Shown piece after piece: positions 12,489 through 26,589 of a DNA stretch of 64,000 bases. The position numbers and the translations under genes are program-made. Under the pieces are notes generated by a model, which was not told the origin of the DNA, searched no databases, and saw only the letters and a list, made by a program, of their open reading frames with translations. Numbering within the stretch: position 1 is the first letter of the stretch; the number at the start of each line of letters is the position of its first letter. The DNA is from Viscum album (taxonomy: Eukaryota > Streptophyta > Magnoliopsida > Santalales > Viscaceae), in the NCBI GenBank assembly GCA_963277665.1, contig OY728153.1, positions 276,370,250-276,434,249 on the forward strand. Direction: 5' to 3'.

Positions 12489-15272
12489 AAATTAAATGGT
12501 TTTATCAAATATTTATCATAAAATTTCATCAATGTAAATTCAATCACAAAAAATCTTGATTAAAATAGGATTGAAACATAATTCCCTTACCTCGAGTTCC
12601 ACATTCCTAACAAGCACTCAATCCTCATGTAGAATAAATTTATACTTATTATAATTCTAAAATAGAGTCATTAAAGTACTTATAATATTATATATCACCC
12701 ATTTTAACATCTCAAAAATTATTTACTAATAATTCTTTATTAAAATCATCATTTTAGTTTGTTAATTGATTCATTCTTCATGAGAATTTTTGTTTTGAAG
12801 TTCTAGTCCTTGTACATTGATCGTGATTAAATAATATTAAGAATATTAATCTTGATATAAATATAATATATATTCATTATATACATATTTATATTCATCA
12901 ATAAATTTTAGAGATATAAAAATGAATTACATTGTTCATGGAGACAATATGTCGTATATACGCTTGAACACTGTTTTAATTTTTTGATTGATGGAAAAAA
13001 ATTTTGGTAAAAAATAATTAAAAATTATAGAATAATTATTATATCATATATATCATATATATTCATTAAATATATCCATATTACCATCTAAAAAATATAA
13101 TTGGAAAACAAATCACATTACTTTGTAAAGGTTGTAGTCCACACGTATGCACGAGAGACATTATTGTTTTCCAATAGATCAGATGGTAATATAGTAGATG
13201 TGATTTTAAAAATATAAAAGATTAATTATTTAATAAATATAATATATAAAAAATATACCCATCATAGTAACTATCCATGAAATATAGTGATGGAAAATGA
13301 ATTATATCGCTACGTGGAGACGGTGAGCCGTACGTAGGCATGAGCAATACTTTCACTTCCCATTTGATGTAAAAGAGGGTGAATAAAGGAGATTCTATAA
13401 TCATAATAGAATTTATGAATGTTTAGGATACTTAATTTATAATTTTATGAAAAATACCACCAATTTATAATAGGTATAATATTATGTAAAAAAAGTGATC
13501 AGTTAAGTCTACTACCTCTTCTTTGAAAGAAATCATTTGGATATCCATCTAAGGACCCTAGGGTTGGTATTTTGGGGATATAAATTCCTCTAAAACGTAT
13601 CTATTTAAGGTTATAATATACTTTTCTAGGGTTTGGTCTGTATATAAGGCACAATTTCATGTAAATAAGAAAATTTTGGGGTTTTATTTTATAAAGAAGT
13701 GAGAGGACACACTTGGAATTTCTTAAATCATTAAAATATAATAAATAAATTCTCAAGAAACATTCTTAAAAATGGACATGAATTTGAATAAAAAATGTAT
13801 GTGGTATAAATAAAATCATAAAATAAAATTTATATAGGTTTTGGAATCATTTTAAACCTTATATTTTTTTTATTAACCGCCTCATTAATCATTTTGACCT
13901 TAACCACAAGTACAACTAAAGTAATCTTATTAGGTTAAAAATGATACCATAAATGAAAAAATGACTCATAAATAAAAAATGATTGATTTTTTGAACCATA
14001 CTCCATTATATTTTCTAAAGATAATATTTTTATGAATTTTTAATCATTTAATAAAATAGTATTTATTATATAATATCAATAATTCAAATTTTAGTACTAT
14101 TCATTTTGTTTGATTTTAAAGACACCAAGAAAAATATGCAATTCAAATATAATTTTTTTACCCAATAATAATTTTTTATATTTACCTAATCAATTCTAGA
14201 AACACTATAAATCACTCAAACTATATTAAGTTTTACATTTTTAATATAATTTATTTTATTTTTCTATTAATTGATGAAAGAGTGTGTGGTCATTGCATAC
14301 ACATTTAAAGAAATAATTCAAAAAATAAAAAATAAAAATAAATTAATACAGTTAAGAAATTATAATTTATATTTAAACTAAACTTTTATGACCTAAATTA
14401 TTCTCTTCTATCCTTATTTTTAAATTTTAGTGATATTAAATCCAAGAGAGTGAAATTTTGTATTTATTATTTACTTAAATTAATATAAAGTTCGTATTCA
14501 AAGAAATTTAGAACCAAGTCAAAATATATTCAATACATAGATTAAAATGGGCTAAATAGACTTCTCCAATAGGATAAATTGAAGTTTTAGACAAATTAAG
14601 AAGAAATATCCCAATGTTTTAACCCTATTTACTAGTTTTACCCTTATTGAGGTGACAAAATTTACTATGGTTTCTATTCATATTGAAAAAAAATAAAAGG
14701 GACCTATTTACCAAATTTTATCCAACTAATTAAAAATATGGAATCCATTTTTTATGATTAAATTTTTATGAATGTTAGAAATTCATTTTAATGTAATTAC
14801 AACAAAATGCGATGAAAGTATTTTTTTAGAAACAAATACATTTTAAGCATAAAATAAGATATATATTCTTATCTTATGAAAAAAAAATTGTAAATTAATG
14901 TTAAATCATTTATTGAATATATAACATTTAAATTTCATTAAAATAATTTAGCAATAGTGAATAATTTAATTTATTAAGATAAAATTACATTATGATCATA
15001 AAAACATGTTTTAAAAAATGAATCTTTTACTTACAAATGATTTTCATTTTCATTTATAATAAATTGATAACCAATTAATTTATTTTATATAAGTTTAACC
15101 ATAAATATTTTATAATATGGTTGTTCTAATTTATAATATCCAATTTAACATCTAGGTTATAACAGTATACTATATTGGGGATCATTTAGACTTAGGGTTG
15201 TGCGTATCAAAATATTTCAAGAAAATTAAATTTATTTGAAAAAAATATATATTAAAATCTTTGGGTGTTACA
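12489..15272 (-). repeat. LTR C, right part
   Basis: This continues the LTR interrupted at 1,947 and ends ctttgggtgttaca at 15,272. It is related to LTRs A and B: it has the triple modules at about 12,930-13,350 and similar AT-rich text, but is clearly more diverged. A polypurine tract is not evident to its right, so this may be the 5' LTR of a minus-strand element whose interior lies left of the window, or a solo LTR. Confidence 0.65.
12930..13350 (-). repeat. Triple modules, LTR C (decayed)
   Basis: Cores start at 12,941 (gagacaatatgtcgtata), about 13,125 (gtaaaggttgtagtccaca) and 13,317 (gagacggtgagccgtacg), spaced about 184 and 192 bp. The first is flanked by attgttcatg and cttgaacactgt, which pair. 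The second is heavily changed, yet the spacing is kept. Confidence 0.7.
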
Positions 15273-15491
15273 TTTAGATTAAAATTATCCCATTTTCATA
15301 GGGATATTTTATGATCCCTTTTTTACAATGTGGGTTTTCAACTAATATATTTTTAAAACATTTTAAATGGGTTTCCTTTAATGATGAAATGTTATATCTT
15401 CAAATCCTTGAATTTTCTTAAATTTTTCAAAACCTTTTTAGCTGACATGAGATAAAATTGAATAGAAAAAAATTCTTTAAATTTGGTAAAA
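15273..15491. other. Spacer between LTR C and element D
   Basis: 219 bp of AT-rich DNA with no recognisable feature. The last five bases, taaaa (15,487-15,491), would be the left target site of D, but the right side (ttcaa) does not match well. Confidence 0.4.
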
Positions 15492-18400
15492 TGTAACAAC
15501 TCAATATTTTATATTTTATTTTATTTAAATAATATATTTAATATCGTTTGGTATATACAAAACCTAGTTGAAACAAACAAAGATATATTATTTAAATATG
15601 ATCATTTTGACATAGCCATTTGTTTGGATGATATGAATAGAAATAAGAATATTATGAAATATATGTAAAATGTTTTTCATTAATAAACTTAATACTAAAT
15701 AATTTATTGATTATCAATTGGTTAGAAATGAATATATAATATTTTAAAGGTAAAAGGGATATTTTTCATTTTTTTGTATGGAATGTATTTTTATTGAATA
15801 AATTAATAAATAATGATAAACAATTATAGTTGATTAATTAGATTATATAACCAATTTAATTAATTCAAATTCATTTAATTATTATAATTATGTATGAAAT
15901 GAGAATAAAATAATTTTATACCTAAAAAATTCATTATTTTTTCAAAAAGTTTTTTTATTGAATTTTATGGATTAGTATTATTTTAAAAATTTTCAAATTT
16001 TAGAAATTTTATTCCCGAAATAATAATTTCATAATATGATTAAAATTATTTTCTAATATTTTTTTTGAAAAAACTGATTTTTGATTGAAGGTTGAAAAAG
16101 TTGATTTTCACAGAATTGTCATTTATTTTATATAAATCAATTTATTTAAAATTAACATTATATTTTTTATTTTTTTAATGTTAAATAAGATAAAATATAA
16201 TAAAAATAGTCTAAATAATACATAATTAATCAACATTAATTTTATTCTGTTATATGTTCATTTTTATGCATAAAATCATATATTTTATTTTTAAAAACTA
16301 GTTTTCCTTGCATTTTATAAAATTATATTAAAATTAATTTATAACAATTATAAAAATTTAATGTTAAAAAAATTATTCCACATTTTGGATAAGGAAATTA
16401 AATTTTTTTATTGAGATCACTTTCATTTTAGGTCACTATAAATAGTAGATATGGTAAAAATGTGTCACCTCAATAAATGATAAACCAGGTTAATTTTGAT
16501 AAATAATTTTTGATATGGAAAAAAATTTCATCATAATTATTATTGGATAATTTATTTTAAAATTATCACATAATATTTTAAATTGTATAGTTTTTTGACA
16601 CTTTACATTGATTATAACCTTTATATTATTTTATGTTATGAAAAATTACAAAAATGTTAATCTGTTTTGCTTAATGTTTATAATATGATTTCATAGGGAT
16701 AAAATGAATATATGATGAACTATAAATGTTAATTTTGAATATTAATATTTATTTAGGTTAGTAATTTTTTTTAATTTTTAGAGAGAGAGTATAATTTCCA
16801 TGAACGCTTATGCAACATCGAAGAAATGATTATGCATGCAGTAGAAAAATCAAATAAATAATTTTGAAAGTATAAATATTATTATATTTTGGATTAGTTA
16901 TGGTTTAAAAATAACTTATATGATAATTATAATGCATTTTTAATAGTTAAAGGTTTTATATTGTATTTCAATTTTTATCCCGATGACTTTATATTCAAGA
17001 TATTTCAATAGTTGTGAGAATGACTTCAAATAGTTTTTAATTTTTTAAAATTATTTTTAAATTATAAAAATCCCATATTGACTCAAGTGGATGATAAATT
17101 GAAAATATTTTAATTCATGGTTAATATATGTGCCTCTTTTAATTTTTAAAATTATATTCATTCCGATTAAATAATGAAAAATTCGTTACATCTGTTAAGG
17201 TTAAACAAGGTTAATGAGGAAGTTAAACCAAAATATAAGGTTTAAAATGACACCTAAACACATATAAATTTTAAAATTTTGATTATAATAATATTTTATT
17301 CCTATTTTTATTATAATATATGAATAATTGGTTCTATTTAAAAAGAATTAGAAATATATTATATATTTATATTTCATGTATTTACGAGATTCCCAACCAC
17401 CTCACTTATAAAAGAACATCTACAGTCCTCTCTCACTCACACCTCTTGAGAGATTTATCTCAAACAATACCTTCCAAGGTACCATTAAAAAAATACTTTG
17501 TAATTTCTTATATGTTTTTTTCATGAAAATACCACCCTTTAAGGCTTATGGATTAAGACAAATGAGGTTTCTCAATGAAGGGGTTTAACTTTTAAAGAAT
17601 TTTTTTTCATGTTTATTTCTTCTTCTACATACAAAAAATCTTCTATAACCACGATGATATAATAAAATAATTATATTAAGGATACTTATATTTTATTAGG
17701 TTTTTGAAAAAACCATTTTTGATCTTATTTTCCTTCCTATGTGAAATTAAAACATTGCTCGTGTGTATGTGTAGACTACCACCTCCACAGAAAAATGTGT
17801 TTCATTTTCCATCACATATTTACACAACTAGTTATAAATATCAAATTAATGAATACAACATATTTTTATGAAATTATTATTATTATTATTTAATTAAAAA
17901 ATGTTTCTTACCTTCTTACCCTTTCTGTCCATTGGAATGTGATAACGTCGATCATGCATATGTTTGTAATACCACCTATAGTAAGTGATGTGATTCATTT
18001 TCCATTACTATCTCCCATATATGGTTATACAGATAGACCAATAAATAAATACAAAATTTAAAACAAAATTATTATAATTTTTTAATTTAAAATATTATAT
18101 AACTTAATTCCTTTCAATCTAGTGAAAAAATAGAAACATCACTCATATGAACATATAGACTACCGCCTCTATAATACAACATATTTTATTTTTCACATCC
18201 ACCATCCATGGGAAGTTATCAAATGTTTTTAATGTATAAAAATAATAATTTTTCATTATTATTATTTTTTTGATTATATAAAAATTATATATTTTACCAT
18301 AGTCAATCAATCGAAGTCATTTTGAATTTAAAAATCGAATATCCTGAAAAAATCCCTTGTGATGTTAACCATTTTAGTAGAGAAATAAATCATTACAACA

Positions 18401-21400
18401 AATTAAATAAATTGAATAATGGTAATTAATTCAATAATAATAATTTTATTATGTAATTATAAAATTAATATAATTTTATTACTTAGGATATTATACATGT
18501 GAATAAAAAGAGTCGTGTCTCAAGCTAAGAGACATTTTTTAAAACATTACTTTAATATTTTCCTTCAAACTCTTTTTCTTCCATATTAAGGTTATTTAAA
18601 TAATTTTATCAATTATTCTTAAAAAGCCGATAAATATCATTTTAAAATATGTTTTACTTTCATTAAAAATGATTAAAAGGAAATATTTTCAACATTTTCT
18701 ATATGGGTTTTCTTATGATTTTTATAAAAGTTAAAAAATAAATTTTTTTAATATATATTACTTGACCAAATATTATTTCCCTAATAACCATTATTATTAT
18801 CAATATTTATTTAAAATTTTCCATTGGTATTTAAAAAAAATATATTTTCTCACAATTCTTAGAATTTTTAGTTTTAATTTTTTTCTGAAAAAATAGAAAT
18901 TTATTCCCACTATTTTTAGAGAATCAAATTCATTAGTTATTAGGGGATAAAATGAAAATAAAAAAAAATGTTAAAGTGAAATATATATTTTTTTTATAAA
19001 TTACATGGTTCATTTTTATTTTATATGAATTTAATGTGAGCCATAAATTGCTCTGATAATGGGTGAGACTCATATATTTCTCTAATGCATTGGGTAATGT
19101 GGTATAGTTTTGCAATGATAGGTTACTCCTATAAGATGTGATAATTATCTAATTAGTCGATTCCATTTTAAGTGAGACTTTAAGGATAATTAACTAGGTC
19201 ACCTACATGGGGTTTCAATTCATTCTTTGGGTTTTCAAGGAAGTCTTCTAATTTCAGAATATAAGAAAATGTACTCATGATTTAAGGAAATGTTATGATT
19301 TTATTAATGTGAAATGTTTTTTTCCATTAGTTCTCATGTTTTACTAAGTAAATTTTCTGAAAATTATTTTTTTCTTTATTCTTTATTAAAAAATTTTATA
19401 TTAAAACCCATGGATTAGACATTGATTTCCTATGTAATTAAATTTTTATTTTATGGTCAAAAGTTTTTTATAAAAAAAAGAAAAATTCCTTATGGTTTTC
19501 CATGAATTTAAAATTTGTCAATGGGTTTCTATTTTTTTATATCCCTTTATGAGATTATTTTTCTTATCCCATGTTTTCAATGTTTATCATAGGTATTAAG
19601 TAGTTGTATGGGTCAATGAAAGGTCAATGGTGACACATCCTAAAAAAGAGGAATTAATGAAATATAAGTGTGAACATAAAAACCTTTTTTTAAATGGAAT
19701 TTAATTGGAAGTTTTATTTTTTAATGTTTTTATGTGTAGGAACTTGTATTAATTCTTTAAAACTCTAAAAATAAAAAATCCTAAAAATGTAATAATGTGC
19801 ATATCATTCAATAAATCATGTAATTATAGGTTCTATAAGCTATGAGGTGTTATATATTTCTGGTTAGATAAGTATGAATATTGTTCTGATATAAATGTTT
19901 CATAAATATATATTTATTATAAATGAGGTTTAGAGCATTTACAATGAACATCAAAACTTGCGGTAAGGGTTTCTCATCTCTGTTTTATTTTCACGAGACA
20001 TATTCCATATTCACAAATTATTTCTTTTTTATGGTGTATATAATTACAATTAATGTATTTAATAAATACATCAATGAAAATTGTGGGGATTTTCAAATAT
20101 ATATAAGGTTATTTATTTCATGATATTTTGATTCAAAGATTACCAAAACCGTATGTGTTCTTCACCTCAATTTTGATTCATTGATTCAAGTTTCATGTTA
20201 TGCACCCTTTTTTGTCTATATGGTGTGTATACTTTCCATTTGATATGTTGTATCATCAATCAATCTATATACATTGTATTTAATGTTTTTTAAAGTTATT
20301 TATTTCAAAGGGAGTGTGAGTTAAATGTTTCCAATGTGGTAAGGGTTTATGTTACAATCACATCTCTTTTTGGGATTGTCTATGATAAACTTCCAATGAG
20401 GAGAAATTATTTTATCTTTATCTTTTAAACCCTATATATCTTCTTCTACTATGGTTATTTCTAGTTTTTCTATTTTTTAGTTATGTTTCTCTGTAAATGG
20501 TTCTTAAAATTATTGAAAAATTGTTATTAACAAAATGAAACCACATTTAATCTTTGGTTAGTGAACTTTATCTTCCATATCAATTTTATTTAAATTTTTT
20601 ATGGAAGTTTTTACCTATAATTAGTTTTTTTTAAAGTATATTTTCTATAATTTTTAAATTATTTACAAATTATTAAAATTAATATATTTAAAAGTTTTTA
20701 AAATAATTCATTTTTGATATTTTACAAAAGTTTGAAAATAATGTTCTCTTTTAATAAATAAAGAATGAATGTATTTTCTAACCATTAGGTCCTTCCTCTA
20801 CAAATATTATTCCATTAAATTTTTGAACAATTTTATAAATAAAATTTTATTCCCATTTGTCCATATTGTTTCTTGAATATACCAAAATAAAATTATTTTT
20901 TTATCTTGATTTCAAAATCATTTTTAACTGGTTTTATAAAATGAATTTTTCAACTATGTCAACAAAATTTTGGTATTTTTATTATTCACTTGGGATATGG
21001 TCATATGATATAATACAATTAATTTATATGGATACATTATTTTGATTATATTGATTACGTTTCATGTATTATTTTATGAAACCAATTAATTTTGTATGGG
21101 TTAATTAAGTCATGATAGATTCTTTATGAAACCCATTTCCTTTCCATGAGTTATACTATGATGAATGTTTTTATGATATTATGGAACACTTATGTATTGA
21201 TTTCATTATGTGATGGGTGGGCCCAAATTATATATCAATCAAATTAATTGGTTAAATATTAATGTCTCATAAGATGATATGAACTATAATGGTGAGTGAA
21301 ACTAGTTTTGTAAGGGACTCTATACACTATGATATTCATGGAATTGAGCCTTGACTATGGAAATGATGGAGTGTGGTGTGAACCCAATTCCCAATGAAAC

Positions 21401-22095
21401 CCTATCCACTATGATAATATTTCCAATGATAATTGAAAATAAAATAATTTTATATGTTTATCTGCATGCTAACAATTTATATCTTATTATTTTTATATGT
21501 TCGCTTGAATCATGGTTGATTATTGGTGATTCCACACTCTTATGACTTTTATATTTTTTTATGAAAAATCAATATTCCATGACTCATGATTAATGTTCTT
21601 TTACCAACTGGTTATGGTTTTAGTAAGTTATTATCTTTTCATCATACCCTTATGATTATCTTATGTTCACTTATGATCATTGATTGATATCTCCCATGTT
21701 TAAACTTATTGATCATTTAAGCCCACCCATTCTTATGTTTTCATTTCCCCAGGTCATAAATAATGATATAATTTATGATTTTTTAAGGGTATCAATTATA
21801 GGTAATTTTGTGGTAGATGTTTATGTATTATAATATAATAATAAAATACAGTCATAATGAAAAATTTCCCATTTTATGAGAAAGCCATCTGTTTTATTAT
21901 GTAATGGATTTTTTATAATTCTTTTATACCATAAACCTAAAAGATCTTGTGATTTTATGTGAATAAATATTGGTTATTAATTTTTTAATAATAAATTAAT
22001 TAAATTGGGTTTATTTAGTAAATATGAAAATCAATATGTAATGAAATACATTTTTTACCACTAGATCTAGGTTTATGGGTATTGGGTTATTTGAA
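15492..22095 (+). repeat. LTR D1 (5' LTR of element D)
   Basis: About 6.6 kb, starting tgtaacaactcaat. It has triple modules at 17,755-18,185. It also has a segment at 19,940-20,240 matching 25,700-25,984 of D2, and a long segment from about 20,240 to 22,095 matching 42,657-44,500. A decayed landmark at about 21,705-21,730 (ttgatcatttaagcccaccc) corresponds to the gagctcacccc landmark in A. It is about 2 kb longer than D2, which lacks sequence before and after the modules, so one copy has gained insertions or the other has deletions. No protein is encoded. The small frames inside it (15,483-15,668, 17,320-17,526, 19,923-20,123, 20,857-21,045 and 21,351-21,545) show no family signature. Confidence 0.6.
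17755..18185 (+). repeat. Triple modules, LTR D1 (opposite orientation to A and B)
   Basis: Sense cores: gtgtagactaccacctcc at about 17,769, tttgtaataccacctata at about 17,961 and catatagactaccgcctct at about 18,152. The cores end near 17,785, 17,977 and 18,169, a regular 192-bp spacing. Most changes from the A consensus are CG to TG or CA, as expected from decay of methylated CpG. Confidence 0.7.
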
Positions 22096-22096
22096 A

Positions 22097-22110
22097 TGGT
22101 ATTATAGAGA
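22097..22110 (+). other. Primer-binding site of element D
   Basis: tggtattatagaga closely resembles the initiator tRNA-Met complement tggtatcagagc and follows the end of LTR D1 by a base or two. Confidence 0.65.
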
Positions 22111-23537
22111 GGTTTAAAAAACCTTATAGGTTAGGAAGTTATCAAAAAATTATAACTTCACTGTTATGAATACCATTATGGTTTGACATGTTAAACACAC
22201 AAATACTATTTCATGTTTTTATGTGATTGAATTTTAAGGTGATTAATGAATTTTTTGGAAATGTAATAGATGATTCAGGTATATATATCTCTAAAGTTTA
22301 ATATGTCCATTAGTGTGTTCTTATTTGGGAATAATGTTTTTAGAGACATACATTTAAAGTAACAAACAACCTTTAAGATAAATATTTTATTTGATGAAAA
22401 TGTAGCTACGGTTAATGAGAATAAATGGGTTATCATATTTTGGGAGTATATGATTAGATAACCATGATATTGAAAAGTGATTCAGTGACCAAGTGATTAA
22501 ATCCATTTTATAGTAAGTCCACTATATTGGGAAGATTATATTACTAATGTAAATTTGAATAATATTTTTTAGGATAGGTTATTATTCAAGGAATAAAGGC
22601 AAAGATTAATTGTGGAATCCTATATATTTTGCATTGTGATTTTATAGAGATTTAGGAAATTTTAGAAATTGATTAGTATATTTTGGAGAATATTTGATTG
22701 TATAATATACATTTTTCTAATATCACTTTATGAGTGATCATGTTAATATTGGTATAAATTTTATATTGATGTTTGAAAAATATGTGATCAATATTTATAA
22801 TTTATGGGGTTTTAAATTTGGTTTGATATATTTTGGTATAGGTTTAAGGTTAATTCTTTATTGAATGATTTATTAAATAATTATGGTTTTATTTGTTTTG
22901 CATTTGATGATTAATGTATTATTTGTTCATATTGGTTATTATATTAACTATTTATTACCATTCTGGTTTTGGTTAATGGATAAAAACATAAGAAATAACT
23001 TTTCAACCTTTTAGAAAAATGTTGATACCTTGAATGTTAATTTTAGTACTTTAGGCATGAAAAATTAATTATGGTTATTTATATGAGTTGAATAAATGAT
23101 GGAAAATATATTTAAACACAAACAAAGGATGAAATTTCGATTATTATATATAATTAAGTTAATTAACTATATATTATCTTGTTATGTATCATGATGGTAA
23201 AATAATAAGTCAAAAAAAGTAGGATGAAGGTAAATCTATTGAGTGTTATATAGAAAAAAAATATCATTTATGAAGGTATTCTTTATGAAACTCATCTAAA
23301 ATTATGAGTATCATAATGGTAAATGCATGGTTTATGTTATATTTTGTAAATGAAAATTTTATTAGTCTTAACAGTCATTAAAATTTATTTCAAAAGAATA
23401 TGTTATCCACTTGTACTAAATTTTATTTCCTTACACTTATTAATATTTTTCTTCCACTCCTTTGAATTTTTTTCAAAAAATGTTTCAAATTATTGTCTAT
23501 AAAACATAATATAGAATTGTGAGGACACAATTTATTT
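22111..23537 (+). other. Interior of element D, no coding remnant recognised
   Basis: 1.4 kb of AT-rich DNA between primer site and polypurine tract. I see no zinc knuckle, protease, reverse transcriptase or integrase motif. A (TA)n run occurs further on, at about 23,926-23,942 in LTR D2. Confidence 0.5.
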
Positions 23538-23550
23538 AAGGAGAGTAGAA
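23538..23550 (+). other. Polypurine tract of element D
   Basis: aaggagagtagaa lies directly before the tgtaacac start of LTR D2, the normal position for a plus-strand priming site. Confidence 0.75.
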
Positions 23551-25984
23551 TGTAACACAATGATATTTTATATTTTATTTCTATTTCATAAATTCTACAA
23601 ATTTTATATCTTTTGATGAAACTAAAATTGAGCTTAAATAAACAATGATATACTATAGAAATATTATTATTTATATATGACCATTATAACCTAGCCATTG
23701 GTTTGAAGATTATGAATAATAGTAACAAAATTATGAAACATATATTGAAAATTTCAAAAAAATTTAAATTTATTGATTATTTTTTAGAAAATAATTACTT
23801 ATTTTTTAATGATAAGAATGTAATCATATAAGGTTAAGAACATTTTAAGAGTCATTTTTCAATAACAAAAGATTTTACTTATATTTTTTATTTTAATTAA
23901 AAAGTTAAATTTATTAATTTTAGAAGATATATATATATATATAAGAAGTAATATAAATCATTTATAAATATAATTTTTATCTTATAAATTCACATTTTTG
24001 GTACCAAGAATCAAATTAATGTTTTTATTCAAATAAAAACTATTTCGGTTCTTAACTTTTAATAAAGGTTTAAAAACGTTTCTTTCAATTTTGGTCTGGT
24101 TTCAATGTTAATAAAGTCTATTTTTTAACATTATCTAATTAATTTAATGGGAATCAACATTATACTTTATTTTTCTATAAAATTATTTTTATGGTTACAA
24201 ACCCATTTCTCAAAAAATAGTCTTCATCATGTTTTATCATACTTATATTAAAAATAATTTCATACACTACTAAAAGTTAAATATTAAAGAATTGATATCA
24301 TTTTTTAAATTAGTAGGTTAAAATTTTTAAAATAGTTAAATTTCATTTTTTTCATAATGAATTGTAATTGATGTAAAAATTCATTATTATGGTAATTATT
24401 TAAAGGTTTAATTAGGGGTTAAACAAAATACTTAAGGGTTCAAATAACATAAAACATATTCAAATACAATTTTTTGAAATAATTTAGATTCTATATCATA
24501 CAACTTATAAATTGAAAAAATATGGATCCCCTTTTCCATGACATTGAAAATATATTATTTTAAAATTTAGAATAATTACTAGTGTGCCACTCCCCTCACT
24601 TATAGAAGGGAACCTACCATACTTTAACATTAATAGTTTATTGAGACCTTTATTCAGAAAAAAAGATACCCAAATGAATTCTTAACATTTTTATCTATGT
24701 TCTTTAGGTGTTTGTGTCCTTAAAATACTAACCCAAGGGTCATTAATAAGATATTCAAGGTAATTTTCTCAAAGAAGAGGTAATCATCTCAACAGATTCC
24801 TTTTATGTTTTTTATTATTCTTATACCTAATAAAATATAATTTATACCTATTAACATAGTAAAATATGTAACATTAACTTACTAAAATGTTATTATATTA
24901 ATAAAATAACCATTATATATTTATTAGCCATCATAATGGAAAATGAAAATGTCATCGTCTGTACGTACATACTACGATCTTTGTGTCCAATATATTTAAT
25001 TTTTCATCACTACCAATCATGGATGATTATATAGATGGAATAATGATTATATATATATATATTATATTAAAGAAATTATTATTATTATTTTTAAATATAA
25101 AATGCTATCTAATTTCTGACCTAATCATCCATTGAAAGACGACAATGTAGCTTGTGCATACATGTGGACAACCACCTCCACGAAGCGATGTGATTAATTT
25201 TTCATTTTTCATTAAAATGAATGATAATAAGGATTTATTTAATTAATATTTATATGATATTTATTATATTATTATTATGTAAATACTTTTTTTATTTATT
25301 TCTATTTCCTTGCATTCATTAGAAAAATGAAAAAATCACTCATGTGTATGTATAGACTACCGTCTCTATGAAGTGATGCCATTAATTTTTCTTCACAGAC
25401 TTATTTGAATTGTTATAATATTATATATAATATGTAAATATTATACATATTAAATTATTAATATTTATGGGATTATAAAACCAATTACAATGTGCATGGA
25501 CCTGAACCACCAAAACGAAATATGTAAGAAAAACAGAACAATGAACACCCATAATGATGATTTAAGGATGAATTATTGATAAATGGGTAATTAGATATTA
25601 TAATTTAATGATATATGTTATTATAATTTTGAATATGGATATTTTATAAATTTATAAAAAATATAAATTCATTACACAGGATGTTAAGAGCGTGTATGTT
25701 GAAATTTAGGACCTGAGGTAGGGATTATCATCTCATATCTATTTCTATGAGACATAGTGCATAATCATTACTTATTTATTTAATTGGTGTTTTTACGTAC
25801 CATGAATATATTTTGTGATTATATTCATGGAAATTAAGTTTATTTTAAAATAAATCTAAATTTATCTCTTTCATGAGGTTTTGATTCAGATACTATAAAA
25901 ACTGTAATTGTTGTCCATCTTAATATTGCTTCTTTGAGACATGTTTCATGTTATAAATCATTTTGTGTTCATACAGTGTATATG
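23551..25984 (+). repeat. LTR D2, first part
   Basis: It begins tgtaacacaatgatatttta, matching the start of D1 (tgtaacaactcaatatttta). It includes triple modules at 24,955-25,375 and ends at gtgtatatg, where block E starts. The text around 25,700-25,984 (tgagacat..., ttttgattcagat) aligns with 19,940-20,240 of D1. Confidence 0.65.
24955..25375 (+). repeat. Triple modules, LTR D2
   Basis: Cores: gtacgtacatactacgatct at 24,961, catacatgtggacaaccacc at 25,157 and tatgtatagactaccgtctc at 25,347. The core ends are 198 and 188 bp apart. Arms remain visible in part, for example cactcatg before and atgaagtg after the third core. Confidence 0.7.
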
Positions 25985-26490
25985 TGATATCTATATTTCC
26001 TTAATAAATATTTTAATATAAAATTAATTGTTTTTAATAATTTAATTAGTTATTTTTTTCAAAATATTTAATTCAGTATTTACATTGTAGCACGAGATAG
26101 TTGAATATAATTTGGAAGAAAACAATGAAATGAGATGGAATTAACATTGATAAAGATGATCTATGATGTAAGATAAGTCAAGGCTCACGTCTGAGGCTCA
26201 AAATTGAAGATTAAAATGGAAATGAAGTCAAATAATCTATAAAACTACCATTATTTTCATATAAAACATATTAATAATGTGAAAATGATCATATATACAT
26301 GATGGGAGAAGGAGTAGACATAAAACATTGTCCAAGAGAAGTTCACAAACATTCATGGTGTGACTCTATTTTCATGTCGTGAATTCCAAAGTTTTTATAG
26401 CCGAAGCTTGACCATAAACTTAGCCCCTAAAGATTTTCAAAGGGAATTAATCCTGAATTTCATGGCGTGACACCAACCTATGGTTCAAGA
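25985..26490 (+). repeat. Inverted fragment of the E LTR
   Basis: Reading plus, this matches the reverse complement of about 27,550-28,059 and 42,150-42,656. Examples are the start tgatatctatatttc and the later word pair gtaagataagtc with ctcacgtctgaggctc. It lies head-on to the neighbouring minus-oriented LTR E1. It could be a remnant of an earlier, oppositely oriented E copy. Confidence 0.65.
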
Positions 26491-26589
26491 CTCCCCCTTA
26501 ATTTACATATCCTCTTGTTAAAACTCCCCCTTCTAGATTATTTATTTATTTTTCCTCACCCTATTATCAAAAATTGATTCTTCTTGAAT

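Noticed and set aside
17876..17891. (ATT)n and the (TA)n runs near 23,926 and 25,048 as notable microsatellites
   Set aside because: They are short and expected in DNA this rich in A and T.
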